Assembly: GCF_030052815.1 (NCBI RefSeq)
Contig: NC_079501.1
Span: forward strand, 89,260,296 to 89,324,295
Direction: 5' to 3'
DNA: 64,000 nucleotides
From: Hevea brasiliensis
Lineage: Eukaryota > Streptophyta > Magnoliopsida > Malpighiales > Euphorbiaceae
Shown: positions 46,878-58,699 of the stretch, piece after piece
Position numbering within the stretch: the first letter of the stretch is position 1
How the letters are laid out: every line of letters begins with the position of its first letter
Position numbers and translations under genes: made by a program
Notes under the pieces: model-generated
Seen by the model: only the letters and a program-made list of their open reading frames with translations
Databases searched by the model: none
What the model was told of the DNA's origin: nothing

Positions 46878-48381
46878 TGATGCATGCATTTTATATCATC
46901 ATTTAGGTATAATTTTTGCACATAATTTACCCTTGTTCATAGCTATTACTATAGATATTAGCATATATTTAGTCAATTTTACCTTTTTACACTTCTTAGT
47001 TTAATTTTTGAAATTTATTTATTTTGTAGGTTAAATTTGAAGAATTTTGGTGTATTTTGATCAGAGCAGCCATTTGGAAGAAATTAGAGTTAAATTGCAA
47101 AATTTTAAAGTTGAGCTAAAGAAACCGAAAGTTGCACAACCTGTGACACAGCTTGTGTTACAGGTTGTGTCATTGTCAGATTTAAGTTTTTCTCGGGCAG
47201 AAGGTTTCACAACCTGCGACACAAGGAGCGACACAACCGATTCAGCTTGTGTCGTTTTAATGAAAATGGCTGACGTGGCACTTTCGTCCCTCTAATTTAA
47301 TACATCACTTTCTCCAGAATCTTCTGCCTTTTTACCCATTTTAGGGCAAACCTCTGAACCATATAAAAACTTCTTTTTCTCTTTCTTTCCAAAAGAAGGA
47401 GAAAAAGAGGGAGATTTTGCAAGAGAGAGAGAGAGGAAGAGGAGCTCGTGAAATCGTTTTACAGCAGCATCAGAAACCATTTTCTGCAACACTCCAGCAG
47501 CAGATTTTTCATCATTTTACTGGGTTTTTCTGTTCCTTAGCTTAGATTTTCATTATTTCTTTATTTATATACTTGGGTTTGTCTTGAAACCATAATTTGT
47601 GAGTAAATCTTTGAGATTCTAGAGATGGGTTTGTAAATATTGCTTTGTATTGTGGTTTTTGAACTGATTTAGTCATTTAAATGAGATTTGCTGCATTTTA
47701 ATTTATTGCTTGCAAGCTTGTTGCTGTGCTTGATGAATGGGCCCTCATTAAGTTAAGTTTTAATCATTGACAGATGTACTGAAAAGTGAATGTTTGTGAT
47801 AGATAATCTTGCAATAAACTTAGTTTTCTTGGTGTTAGAGATAAGCTAAGAGGATTAAGGGGACTTTCAAAAAATCAATTATAGCTTTAATTGGGTTTTT
47901 ATCAGGTTTGAAATACCGTGAAAATAGGGTTTGATTTGATGAATACCAACTTTGAAATGCTTGAAAAATGTTTCAAATAACTAAGAATCGATTTCCCTCA
48001 AAATTGCAATTCTCATGTGTTTGGCTAAATTGGGGATAAACCATATGCAAACAATATTGAAAATCCTATCTCTAGAATCACTTTAATTTTTATTAAATTT
48101 AGATTTAATTCCTCCCAATTTCATAATTAGCAATTTCAATTTAAATTTTGGTAATCTAGTTTAATTAATTTAGTTAATTGTTTGATTTAGCTTAAATTCT
48201 TCAAATACCAATTTTAAATTTTAAATTTCATTTTTTTTATATCTTTAAATTTTATCATTCTAATTAGCTTATCATTTTATTTTCAATTTAAGCACAATTC
48301 CCAGTGGAAATAATATTATTTTTAAAACTATACTACTGTGACCCATGCACTTGCGGAAGCTATTTCACAGTTAACACATCA
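46878..48381 (+). repeat. 3' LTR of the deleted Athila-type element
   Basis: TGATGCATGC ... ACACATCA, followed by the GTCGG target copy (48382-48386). Hairpin at 47136-47168 with 15-bp arms and one mismatch. Confidence 0.94.
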
Positions 48382-48386
48382 GTCGG

Positions 48387-49503
48387 CCATAATTGGAGAT
48401 ATATGTGTATTTTTAAAGAGGATTGAAATTTATTTATGATGGCAATCAACTAATAATAGGGATGAAATCTCATAAATTATACTATATGCTTCATATTTTA
48501 TTTTTTGGTACACATGCACTATTCTTGATACAATTCAATTAGCAGAAAATTATAGGATGTAAAAAAAAAAGCAACCTCGGTATCTTAAAGTGCCTATATA
48601 TCTAAACTCAAGCATTAGCAATCCAACAATCTTTATAGTAGTAAGAGGAGTAGGAGCGGCGGCAGCAACAGCAGTAATTTTTATAATGGTAAGTAGTTTT
48701 CATAAATGTGTAAGTCATACCATTAGATTGTAAATATTATTTAACACACACACATATAAGGTTATTTTATATTGTTACTTTATACCAATTGTTCTCTTAA
48801 ATTTTTAGAAATCAAATGATCTATAACATTATATTATATACAAAAATACAATATAAAATTACATATAAAAAAGATTAACTAACAAGTATATAGAATGAGT
48901 AAAGATAACGTGGACGTTAATAAAATAGCTAGTGTATATAAGTAGCTATTATTTTTATGTAAGTTACAATATATTAATATTTATTTATTCTATACACCTA
49001 TAATTTTATAAAGTACATCTATATATAATTTTGTTTTCATTTTTTTTTCTTTTTACACTACTTTTATACTTTTCATATTATTAATATTATATTTTAGCAT
49101 ACTATTAATATTACTAAATAAAGATAATAATTGAATATATTATATTTTTTTAATATATTAAGAGGATATAAAAAAATTTTGATATTTTAAAATAATGAAA
49201 ATAATCATATGATTTAACTAACCTTAAATTATTCCATATTTTTAATCAATATCTCAATTATGTTGCTATAATTTTTTTTTTTTTTGGTTATTTTTATTAC
49301 AAAATCTTGATTGATTAAAAAATTTGAGAGATAAAAAATATAGTCTACATAAAAAGTAATAAAATAAAATATGAAGTAATTAACAAAAAAATAAATATTA
49401 TATCATTTTCATATATTAAAATTAGAAATATATAAATTATTAAAATTATTATTAAATATACAATATTATTTTTTTAATGTATATACATCTCATGATATGC
49501 ATA

Positions 49504-49602
<99 letters not shown>

Positions 49603-49776
49603 TTCATCCACTGTTATACAATAATTTATAAGATTGATGAATAAATCTTTAATAATGCCCATTGAATTATATTTTAGTGAACTAGTTTTGAAGGATTAAT
49701 AATTTAATTGAAAAAGATTGACTTAAAATTTTAAAATTTCTTAACTATTATAATTGATAAAAATATTTTCTTTTAA

Positions 49777-49821
<45 letters not shown>

Positions 49822-51015
49822 TAAAAAAGTCAAAATTAAGATAATAAGATCAATAAAATCTAATAGAATTAATTTATATTAAGATTAGATTATCAAATTA
49901 TAATGTAAGGTCAACTTTATAATCACAAAAAAATTTATTAACATAAAAATATTTTTGCTTGATGAGAATATATATTTATATAATATATAAATGTACGAAG
50001 AGAGGAGCGAATATTAGCTTTATCCAAATTGCCTTTTATTATTTAAAGTATTTATAATTATATTTTTTATTATTTTAATTTAACTTTAGAATTTATATAA
50101 ATTTAAAATTTTTATGACTTAAGATTTTATAATCTATATAATTTTAAAGTTTATATAAATTTAAAACTCTTAATCCTACTTGTATTTAAATTTTACTCAA
50201 TTAAATTTTTATTATAACATAATTTAAAATAAAATTTTATAAAAATACTTTCACAATTTATATTATTTACAAAAATAGAAAATATTTTATTTATATGAAT
50301 AACTTTTTTAATGAATCTTAATAAAATTTTATCTCTATTATAATTATTTATGAAAAATATTTTAATACAATAATATTTAAATATACATATAAAAGCAAGA
50401 AAAAAATTAATTTTTATAAGTCAAACATGTGAATTCTTTTATTATTTTTTTGAAATTTTCTTTTAATTTAATTTCTTATAAATTTATTTAAAAAACATTT
50501 CATGTAAAATAAATTTATATTTTTAATTATAAATATATTTCTAAAATTTTTAATTATTGCATTAATATATATGTTGGTAAATTTATCGATAAGCTTTATA
50601 TATATAAATATATGCAACAAAGGAAAAATATTATAAAAAATTAATATTCGTTTATTTATAAAAAAAAATATTTAATTATGGTATGTAATATATAATAAAA
50701 CTGTATGAATCTAAAATTTTTAGATAATATATAATTATGCATATAAAATAAATTATATATATAAGAAAAAAAATATAAATAAATAATTATATATTATTTA
50801 AAAACTTGAGTTTAATTATAAAATTAATATAATTAATAGGATGACTAAATTTTATAATACTGATTTTTTATTTTAAAATAATACATTATTAAAAATTTAA
50901 AAATATTAATGTGTGTATATATAAAAAATATAATAACTTTTTAATAATATAATTCTATCTTAAATTTACAAATAGTAAATACATATAAAAAGAATTAAAA
51001 ATCATACTGTAAATA
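48387..51015. other. AT-rich continuation of copy A
   Basis: No gene. 48387-49980 is colinear with 56703-57720 of copy B. It contains a (TTA)n run (49507-49600) and an (AT)n run (49780-49820), both absent or different in copy B. From about 49980 it enters the segment not found in copy B. Confidence 0.65.
49507..49600. repeat. (TTA)n microsatellite
   Basis: About 94 bp of uninterrupted TTA/ATT trinucleotide repeat, followed at 49780-49820 by an (AT)n tract. Confidence 0.95.
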
Positions 51016-51037
51016 TAGAATTGTTATTTTAATTATA

Positions 51038-51497
51038 CTCAACTCAACTCAACTCAACTAAACTAAGCCTTTATCCCAAAAATTTGGGATTGGCTATATG
51101 GATTCGCTTTCTCCACTCTAAACGATTTTGGGTTAAATCTTCAGAAATGTGTAATGCTTCTAGGTTATGTTGTACTACTGTTCTCCAAGTCAATTTAGGT
51201 CTACCCATTTTTTTTCTATCCTCTAACCTAATGTGTTCTACTTGTCTAACTAGAGCCTCCGTATGTCTACGCTTCACATGACCAAACCACCTCAATCTCT
51301 CTTCTCTCAACTTATCTTCAATTGACACCATTCCTACCTTTTCTCTAATACTCTCATTACGGACTTTATCTAGTCTAATATGGCCACTCATCCACCTTAA
51401 CATTCTCATCTCTGTAATTCTTATCTTAGATGCATATGACTCTTTCATTGCCCAACACTCACTACCATATAACATAGCCGGTCGTATGGTTGTACGG
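51038..51497 (-). mobile_element. 5'-truncated RTE-type LINE
   Basis: A 460-bp insertion with identical 22-bp flanks (51016-51037 and 51498-51519). On the minus strand 51071-51475 is open for 134 codons and matches the C-terminal end of plant RTE reverse transcriptases: MLYGSECWAMK, EMRMLRWMSGHIR, RLRWFGHVKRR, KKMGRPKLTWR. The element's 3' end is a short (TTGAG)n tail instead of poly-A, as in RTE LINEs. The upstream RT and endonuclease are missing, so it is dead on arrival. Confidence 0.92.
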
Positions 51498-51519
51498 TAG
51501 AATTGTTATTTTAATTATA

Positions 51520-52584
51520 TTTAAATATAAATATAAATTAATATTTGATATAAAAAGAGTTCAATTTTTATAAATATAAATATTATATCATTTAATAGAA
51601 TTTTCATTTTTTTTAGATTTAATAACTTCTTTTATTAAAATTTGATATTTATTTTTAGAAAAATTATTTAAAAAAAATTAATTTAAAAATATGCTATAAG
51701 TTAATTTAATAAAATATTTTACTGTAAACTGAATAATTGTTTATACACTTTTTACTATAATCATTTCAATTAAAATTAATAATATGCTAACATTAGTATT
51801 TTTTTATTCTATTAATATAGATTTTTTATTTTTTAAATATTAAAATAGATTTTTTAGTTATTAATTTATTAGTATTAATATATTTGTCAATCTTATTTTA
51901 AAGTTTTCTCATATATGAAATTATGTAAAATATTATATATCAAATAAAAATTAATAATATTGATATTTGTTAATATGAGTGTTTGCAATTAATTTTAGCA
52001 AACAAAAATTAAAAATTGAATTGAAAATAACTAGAAATAAAAAATATCAACATTATATATATGAAACTATAATAAATTAAATTTATTTATTATATCTAAA
52101 ATTATTAAAAAGATTTGATAAAAATTTAAATTTTTTATGCCGATTATATATGTTACAAAAAAAATTATAAAATATTAAAAGTTAATTAGTCTTATAAGCC
52201 CAATACTTTATTATTAAAGAAATTTAACATAAAAATATATGAAGCAATAAAATAATAAATAGTTAAATTTATGTAGTTATAAAACACTAATTATAAAATT
52301 AAATTATAATAATAAATTTTTTACAATATATTTCATTTCTATAATTTTTTATTTTCATTAATGTACCTTCATTTTCATTAACTCAATTTAAAAATTATAA
52401 ATGTACATACAACATATATATCATGAAAAATGAAAAATTATTATATTATCATAATAATAATCAAAATAATAATAATAATAATAATATTGTATAAAAAATT
52501 AATCAAAAATCTTGTATAAAAATATTAAAATTACGCATACATACAACTAGTGCAGAAAAAGTGCAATGCATATTTTGAAAAAAA

Positions 52585-52637
<53 letters not shown>

Positions 52638-53005
52638 GTTTTTTAAATTTTAATATTTTATTTAATTAAAAAAATTAAAAAATTTTACATCTTAAAATTA
52701 GTAAAAAAAATTAAAATTATATTAATCAATAAAATTATAAATATATAGTGCAATACAAAAGCATTTAGCTAATTGATATATTACATGTCTAAGTTATATA
52801 GCTTTTTGTAATAAAAAATTCTCCTCCATTTAGAGAATACTATCCCATAATTGAAATAATATTTTATTTAAATTAAGCGCTATTTGCCATTTTATTGAAA
52901 GGCCAAAAAGTTGCTTTTTTTTAAATATTATTTTGATAGTATTAAAACATAATTTTAAAAAATTATATTAAAATTTTTATAATTAAAATATATTGAAATT
53001 AATTT
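51520..53005. other. AT-rich end of copy A
   Basis: No gene. Contains an (AT)n tract at about 52587-52633. From about 52640 to 53005 it is colinear with 57850-58206 of copy B. Confidence 0.6.
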
Positions 53006-53139
53006 TAATCATTAGAGATAATCTCTCTTATTAAATAAAAGGAACGTCTCTATTTGAAACATCTTCCCTCAACATAATAGATATAACTTATTAACTCAAA
53101 TTACTAATAACATAATTACAACAACTTAAAATTAAAAAA

Positions 53140-54020
53140 TGAAAAGGTGCATTTAGGTATCATGTGATTTAATCCTTTTATTAAAAGGGATTAAGATTTT
53201 GTTGTAAAAAAAAGACTAAAGTTTCTTTTTTTACACTTGAGGATTTATGCTTTAACGTCGTTAGCACTTAAGTAATAAAGTGAGTAACATCGTTTAAAAG
53301 AAAATGATGACAAAAAGCCAATGTGACAGGAAAGAGCTGGCGTCGCACTGTGCCAAAGCCACACCAATGCTATGTCAACATTTTAATATTTACTTTATTT
53401 TGGCACTTAGGTGCAAAAGGTTATAAATACAGGCCCTGAATTGCAAAAAAAAAAAAAAAATTGAAAGCTCAAGCCCTGAATTGCTAAAGAAATGAAAGGT
53501 CACAAAAACACAAGACATGTAAGTGTACTCTCCTTTTTTATTTACAAATAAGTTCTTATGGCTTGATAAATAAGTTTCTAAATATTATAATTATTTAATA
53601 ATATAATTATAATATTCAGAAAAAAAGATAATTAAACGTAACCCCTTTGCCCCTCTCTCTCTCTCTCTCTCTCCTTCTTTCCTTTCCTATTTGTGTCTCT
53701 CTCCCTCTCTCTCCCTGCATATTATAATTATATTATTAAATAATAATAATATTTATGGACTTATTTATAAATAAAATGGAACGGTTCACTTATATGTTCT
53801 ATATGTTTGCACTTTTAGCATTCAATGCCTGAATTTTCTTTTTCCTGATAATTCAAGGCATGTGCTTTCAGCCTTTTATGTACTTACATGCCAAAATAAA
53901 ATAAGTACTAAAAATGTTGACATGACACTGATATCAGTGCCATGTCAATTTTTTCCTGTCACATCAGTGCTTAGTCAGTATTTTTTAATGTTGTTAGTCA
54001 CTTAGTCCCTTTGTACTTTT
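53140..54020. mobile_element. Foldback element, copy B
   Basis: Inverted arms at about 53280-53585 and 53745-54012. Left-arm text such as TTTACTTTATTTTGGCACTT is mirrored by the inverse of AAAATAAAATAAGTACTAAA. Arms are separated by (CT)-rich sequence at 53655-53715. Only one left-arm copy is present, unlike copy A. Confidence 0.72.
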
Positions 54021-54883
54021 TCGATAAATATATATATAATTAAAATTGCAACTCATGAGCAAGATATCATAAACCAATAATCCTATTGATTGCAAACCTG
54101 TAATAAAAGAAGAAATATCATGAATAAGCATTTGAGAGTTAGACTCCAACTGAAGAAAATCATAAACATAAGGTTTCTAAATCTTGTTAATGCAAATACT
54201 CTATGGTCCATCATTTGATTCATTAGTCTCTAAAATAATCACATGCAAACGCTTTCATAGTTTAAATGTACTTTATCTAGAAAATAACAAATACTCCATA
54301 AATTGTTGAATTGAGAGTCTTCTAAAGAGCCAAGAACCAAACAAAGTGCACACTTAATGGACATATAAAATTGCAAACTTGTTTGTTATGTTTTCTCTAT
54401 TTACTTTCATAGTGTTTCTTAAGAGTAATGAACTCTCTTTATCAATGTCAAAAAACACTCGAGTATGGCCTTTAAATATATGATATGACCAACTTTAGCC
54501 AATAGTCATGTCTTCTTGCATGGACAATACATAAATGCCATGCAGTTATAATAATCACTTCTTTTTTTCTTTTTTAATACACAAATGAAAGAGTGTGGAA
54601 TCAGGTTGGCCCACATGGGTGACTTGAATCATATTTTTTTTAAAGAGAGGTCAAAGAGTATAACTAAGCTCTTAGCTACGAGAACATCGAAAACACCATC
54701 CACCCATATCATTTTTCTTCAATTCTTGAAGTTCAATATTTAATTGCAATTGCTGGCTTTGAGATATTGAATCAAAAGCATTATGAAGTGCCTACCAAAC
54801 TTCATATGAAGTGGTCAATCTAATTACATAAGGAAAATTATCCTCAGTCAGTGAAGAAAGTAACTTTGAAAGGAGCATCTGGT

Positions 54884-55471
54884 TAGGGATGAGCATTATT
54901 CGGTTTAAACTGAATAAACTAAACCGAACCGCCTTAATTCGATATTTCAGTTCAGTTTTTAAAATAATTCGGTTTAGTTCGATTTTATATGATAAAAATT
55001 TCGGTTATTTCGGTTCGATTCGGTTTTGAAGAGAAAAAAATTGGTTAAACTGAACCGAACCAAATAGTAATTTTATTTATTCAAATCAAATCAAATTGAA
55101 CCGAACTGATTTTTAAATTGATTTATTTTTATGGGAATTTATGAATTATATATATATTTGATCTAATTTTGATTTTGGTTTGAACCTAATAACCATTAAT
55201 CAATGAAATTAAATAATTTATATATATATAAATTATTTAATTTCATTGATTAATGGTTATTAGGTTCAAACCAAAATCAAAATTAGATCAAACAACTTGA
55301 AAATCAAGTTTAAATTAATAAATCAATAAAAAATGAAACGAACAGAACTGAAATAGAGTAGTTCGGTTCGATTCAATTTTTCATCCATTTTGGTTCAGTT
55401 GTGTTTCTAAAATCTGTAATTTGATTTTTATAATTTAATATGGTTCGGTTTGAACCGAATGCTCACCCCTA
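54884..55471. mobile_element. hAT-like MITE in copy B
   Basis: 588 bp with inverted ends TAGGGATGAGCATTATTCGG and (inverted) TAGGGGTGAGCATTCGGTTC. Flanks are CATCTGGT (54876-54883) and CATCTAGT (55472-55479), an 8-bp target duplication with one mismatch, as expected for hAT. Copy A has the uninterrupted site near 37215. The ends carry repeated TTCGGTT/AACCGAA motifs common in plant hAT MITEs. It lies inside the copia gag remnant. Confidence 0.9.
55157..55292. repeat. Perfect 136-bp palindrome
   Basis: Two 68-base arms, centred between 55224 and 55225 in a TATATATATA core, pair without mismatch as I read them base by base. It begins TTTGATCTAATTTTG and ends CAAAATTAGATCAAA. There is no spacer. 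Confidence 0.95.
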
Positions 55472-55479
55472 CATCTAGT

Positions 55480-55760
55480 CATGCTAAAACCACGTTTGAT
55501 AAATAGGATTAGGAATAATTTGATTAGGCGAAGAGGTGGAGGGAATGGTGTTTGATGGTGTAAAAGAATAACCATCAACAAATCTATGAAGATTTTTGTA
55601 GTTTAGAAGGGGAACAAATTGCATTTTCGAAGCTAAAAAATTTTTGATATTTAGCTTAACAGAAAAGATGTGACTTGCAGATTAAGGAGAAAAGGTTGGG
55701 GTAGCCATGGCTAGTTGAGAATCAATGGTTTCAGATGCAATACTCATGGCTCTGATACCA
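55480..55760 (-). pseudogene. Copia gag remnant and primer site, copy B
   Basis: Counterpart of 36990-37513, split by the MITE. In minus orientation the primer site TGGTATCAGAGCC (55748-55760) is followed by ATGAGTATTGCATCTGAAAC and degraded gag with several stops. Confidence 0.72.
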
Positions 55761-56069
55761 TGTAAATGATAATGATTGAGAAGATTTTCTATGTATTGAT
55801 TGAGTAATGGAGTTACAACTTATATAGGAATTACAAACAAAGGATAAGTGTTGTTATAAGAGATAAGAAATAAATTATAAGAAACAAATACTGTGATAAG
55901 AGACAAGAAACATATACAACTAAAAGGATTTATGCAAATAATACAAGTGGTTGAAGAGAGAAATGAATGTGTATCCTTAGCATTCCTTGTAGATAATATA
56001 GCTTGGCCCTAATAATCATGAACCACAACTCTTAAGCCAGCCATAAAGGACCTTTGCATTACTGCAACA
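55761..56069 (-). repeat. Copia LTR, copy B
   Basis: 309 bp between the primer site and the flank. In element orientation it starts TGTTGCAGTAATGC and ends CATTTACA, with a TATA-like CCTATATAAG near its 3' third. No second LTR of this element is seen nearby, and duplication homology continues on both sides. Confidence 0.8.
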
Positions 56070-56697
56070 TCTATGGGGTAAGGTAAGGTATCCATGAGAA
56101 GACACCACATGAAATGTCAGACTTGCAATGAAGGCAGCAAAAACCAAATCAATTTCCAATCCATACCGAGCGAAGGACCAACTAAAGAGACATCATATTA
56201 GAATTAGTCAATCCTTAAGTCATAACATATCCTGACCTCATAGAATAAATCTCATTCTTAGACCGAGAACAAAAAGAGAATCTGGTGGAAAGTAAAAGGG
56301 AGGCTCAAATTAATCTCCAACTCAAAGGGAAGGAAAAGCTGTCTCACCATATCAGCTTTCCATGTCCTATTAACTCTATTCATAAGCACATCCAGTGTAG
56401 TAATTAGCAAAAGAACCTCTATAGTAACTTTTTCAAATAAGGACCACTGTTCAACTAGTTATCTGATGAAATATTAATAAAACAACCATCACAACACGCC
56501 AGCATAAACCTTATAAAGATTAAATTGATAAAATTAAAAGGTTTGTTTAAAATTGGAAAAAGCTTAAAAAGGTTTTTGATTTTTTAAGTCATTTAGACTT
56601 TATGTTTATTGAGAAGTGTAAGTCAGGTTGGAGGAGTTGCAAAAAAGACAAAAAGCATAAGTGATGTAAGGAGATGACTTACATTCAGTAGTTTGTA

Positions 56698-56702
56698 GTC
56701 AA
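56698..56702. other. Empty site of the deleted Athila-type insertion
   Basis: Copy B reads TTTGTAGTCAACCATAATTGG without interruption. Copy A has TTTGTAGTCGG, the element, then GTCGGCCATAATTGG. This is the pre-insertion allele in the duplicate. Confidence 0.93.
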
Positions 56703-57718
56703 CCATAATTGGAGACATATGTATATTTTCAGGAAGACTCAAATTTGTTTATGATGACAATCAACTAATAACAAGGATGAAATCTTCTAAATTATACTAT
56801 ATGCTTTTATATTTTATTTTCTATGTGTTATACTATTCTTGACATAATTCAATTAACAAAATATTATAAGATGCCGAATAACTAGGGTATATAAGTAGTT
56901 ATTATTATTAGGTAAGTTACAATATATTAACATATATTAATTCCACACGCTTATAATTATATATATATAATTTTGTTTTCATTTTTTTATTTTTACACTA
57001 CCTTTTATGCTTTTCAGATTATTAATATTATATTTTAGAACACTACTAATATTATTAAATAAAGATAATACTTTAATATATTAAAAGAATATAAAAATTT
57101 TGATATTTTAAAATAATGAAAATGATCATACAATTTAACTAACCTTAAATTATTCCACATCTTTGATCAATATCTCTATTATGTTTTTATTATTTTTTTT
57201 TGTTATTTTTATTATGAAATCTTAATTGATTAAAAAATTTAAGAGATAAAAATATAGTTTACGTAGAAAGTAATAAACAAAAAAATAAAATATTATATCA
57301 TTTCATATATTAGAATTATAAATATAGAAATTATTAAAATTATTATTAAATATACAATATTGTTTTTTTAATGTTCATACATCTTATAATATGCATATAT
57401 TTATTATATTTTTTCAGAATTTCTTAATATATTTCATCAATAATTTATAAGATTGATGAATAAATCTTTAATAATATCCATTGAATTATATTTTAGTGAA
57501 TTAATTTTGAAGGAATTAATAATTTAATTGAATAAGATTGAATTAAAATTATATATAAACAAACTATGAACTAAAAAGTATCAAAATTAAGATAATAAGA
57601 TCAATAAAATCTAATAGAATTAATTTTTATTAAGATTAGATTATCAAATTATAGTGTATGGTCAATTTTTATAATCATAAAAAATTTTGTTAACATAAAA
57701 ATAGTTTTACCTGATGAG

Positions 57719-57774
<56 letters not shown>
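57719..57774. repeat. (AT)n microsatellite
   Basis: About 56 bp of AT repeat at the place where copy A has its additional 2.6 kb. A further tract lies at 58399-58438. Confidence 0.92.
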
Positions 57775-57778
<4 letters not shown>

Positions 57779-58206
57779 CTTATTTTTATTCTTAAATATT
57801 TTAATTCTTAAATTTCTATAAATATCTTTTTTAATTTTTTTTTAATTTTTAATATTTTATTTAATTAAAAATTTAAAATTTTACATCGTAAAATTAATAA
57901 AAAAATTAAAATTATATTACGCAATAAAATTATAAATATATCGTGCAATTCAAAACCATTTAGCTAGTTGATATATTACATGGCTAAGTAATTTAGCTTT
58001 TTGTAATAAAAATTGATCCTCCATTTAGAGAATTCTATTTCATAATTGAAATAATATTTTATTTAAATTAAGCTTTATTTGCTATTATATTGAAAGGCCA
58101 AAAGTTGATTTTTTAAAAAAAAAAATATTTTAATAATATTAAAAATTAATTTAAAAAATTATATGAAAATATTTATAATTAAAATATATTGAAATTAATT
58201 TTAATT

Positions 58207-58397
58207 TAATTTATAATACACTAAGTTATATTTTTCTTAGAAGGTGTTTTAATTTTTAATTTATTAAATTATGTTATTTAATTTATAAATTAATTTAAAA
58301 ATAAATAATTAATTATTTAATTAAATTATAAAAATTAAATTTAAAAAATTTAAATATTTAATTAAAATACTTAAAAAGATTTTAATTTATCAAAATG

Positions 58398-58442
<45 letters not shown>

Positions 58443-58680
58443 GAGTACTATAATTATTAAGATAAAGATAGTATTAATATTTTAAAATTATTAAAATATC
58501 ATAATATTTTAATTAATATTAATTTTTTTTTTAATTTACAAATAAAATCAAAAACTAATCTATTGATAATTTTTACCCTTTTACAGTTTTATGGTAAGTT
58601 TTAGTGCTCCAATAAAAAAAAAATAATAATAATAATTATAAAAATAAAAATTATTCTTTTCATTTGATTTAATCCATGCG
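58207..58680. promoter_or_regulatory. Probable promoter region of COQ4
   Basis: Short AT-rich interval between the end of the duplication and the COQ4 leader, with an (AT)n tract at 58399-58438. No specific element is called. A (CT)n run (58733-58755) in the presumed leader is a common feature of plant 5' UTRs. Confidence 0.4.
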
Positions 58681-58699
58681 CTTTCTACTCCATCTCATG

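Larger units (their letters stand above)
38547..48381 (+). mobile_element. Internally deleted Athila-type element
   Basis: 9,835 bp on the plus strand with LTRs of 1,502 and 1,504 bp and a perfect 5-bp target duplication. Close relative of 9558-23040, but two segments are missing: most of RT, RNase H and integrase (junction at 43113-43120, about 2.24 kb) and most of the env-like ORF (junction near 44728, about 1.48 kb). It retains gag, protease, a short RT start, the integrase C-terminus and long non-coding regions, so it could move only in trans. It sits in copy A of the duplication; copy B has the empty site. Confidence 0.95.
34510..53005. repeat. Tandem duplication, copy A (with nested insertions)
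   Basis: Direct repeat partner of 53006-58206. Both copies begin TAATCATTAGAGATAATCTCTC and end ...TTGAAATTAATTTTAAT, and copy B starts where copy A ends. Colinear blocks include the foldback element, a copia gag/LTR remnant, the sequence around 38000-38540 and, after the Athila-type insertion, 48387-49980 and 52590-53005. Copy A is longer because of the 9.8-kb Athila-type element, a 747-bp insert at 35442 and about 2.6 kb at 49980-52580 absent from copy B. By eye about one base in nine differs in aligned parts (for example 36790-37100 against 54425-54730). Confidence 0.88.
53006..58206. repeat. Tandem duplication, copy B
   Basis: Direct partner of copy A, starting TAATCATTAGAG and ending TTGAAATTAATTTTAAT before unique sequence. 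It lacks the Athila-type element (GTCAA empty site at 56698-56702), the 747-bp insert and the 2.6-kb segment with the LINE. It carries a MITE (54884-55471) absent from copy A. No protein gene is present. Confidence 0.88.

Noticed and set aside
34510..58206. Copies A and B as the two LTRs of one giant element
   Set aside because: They are directly adjacent with no internal region, lack TG...CA ends and target duplication, and contain older transposon fragments in common.
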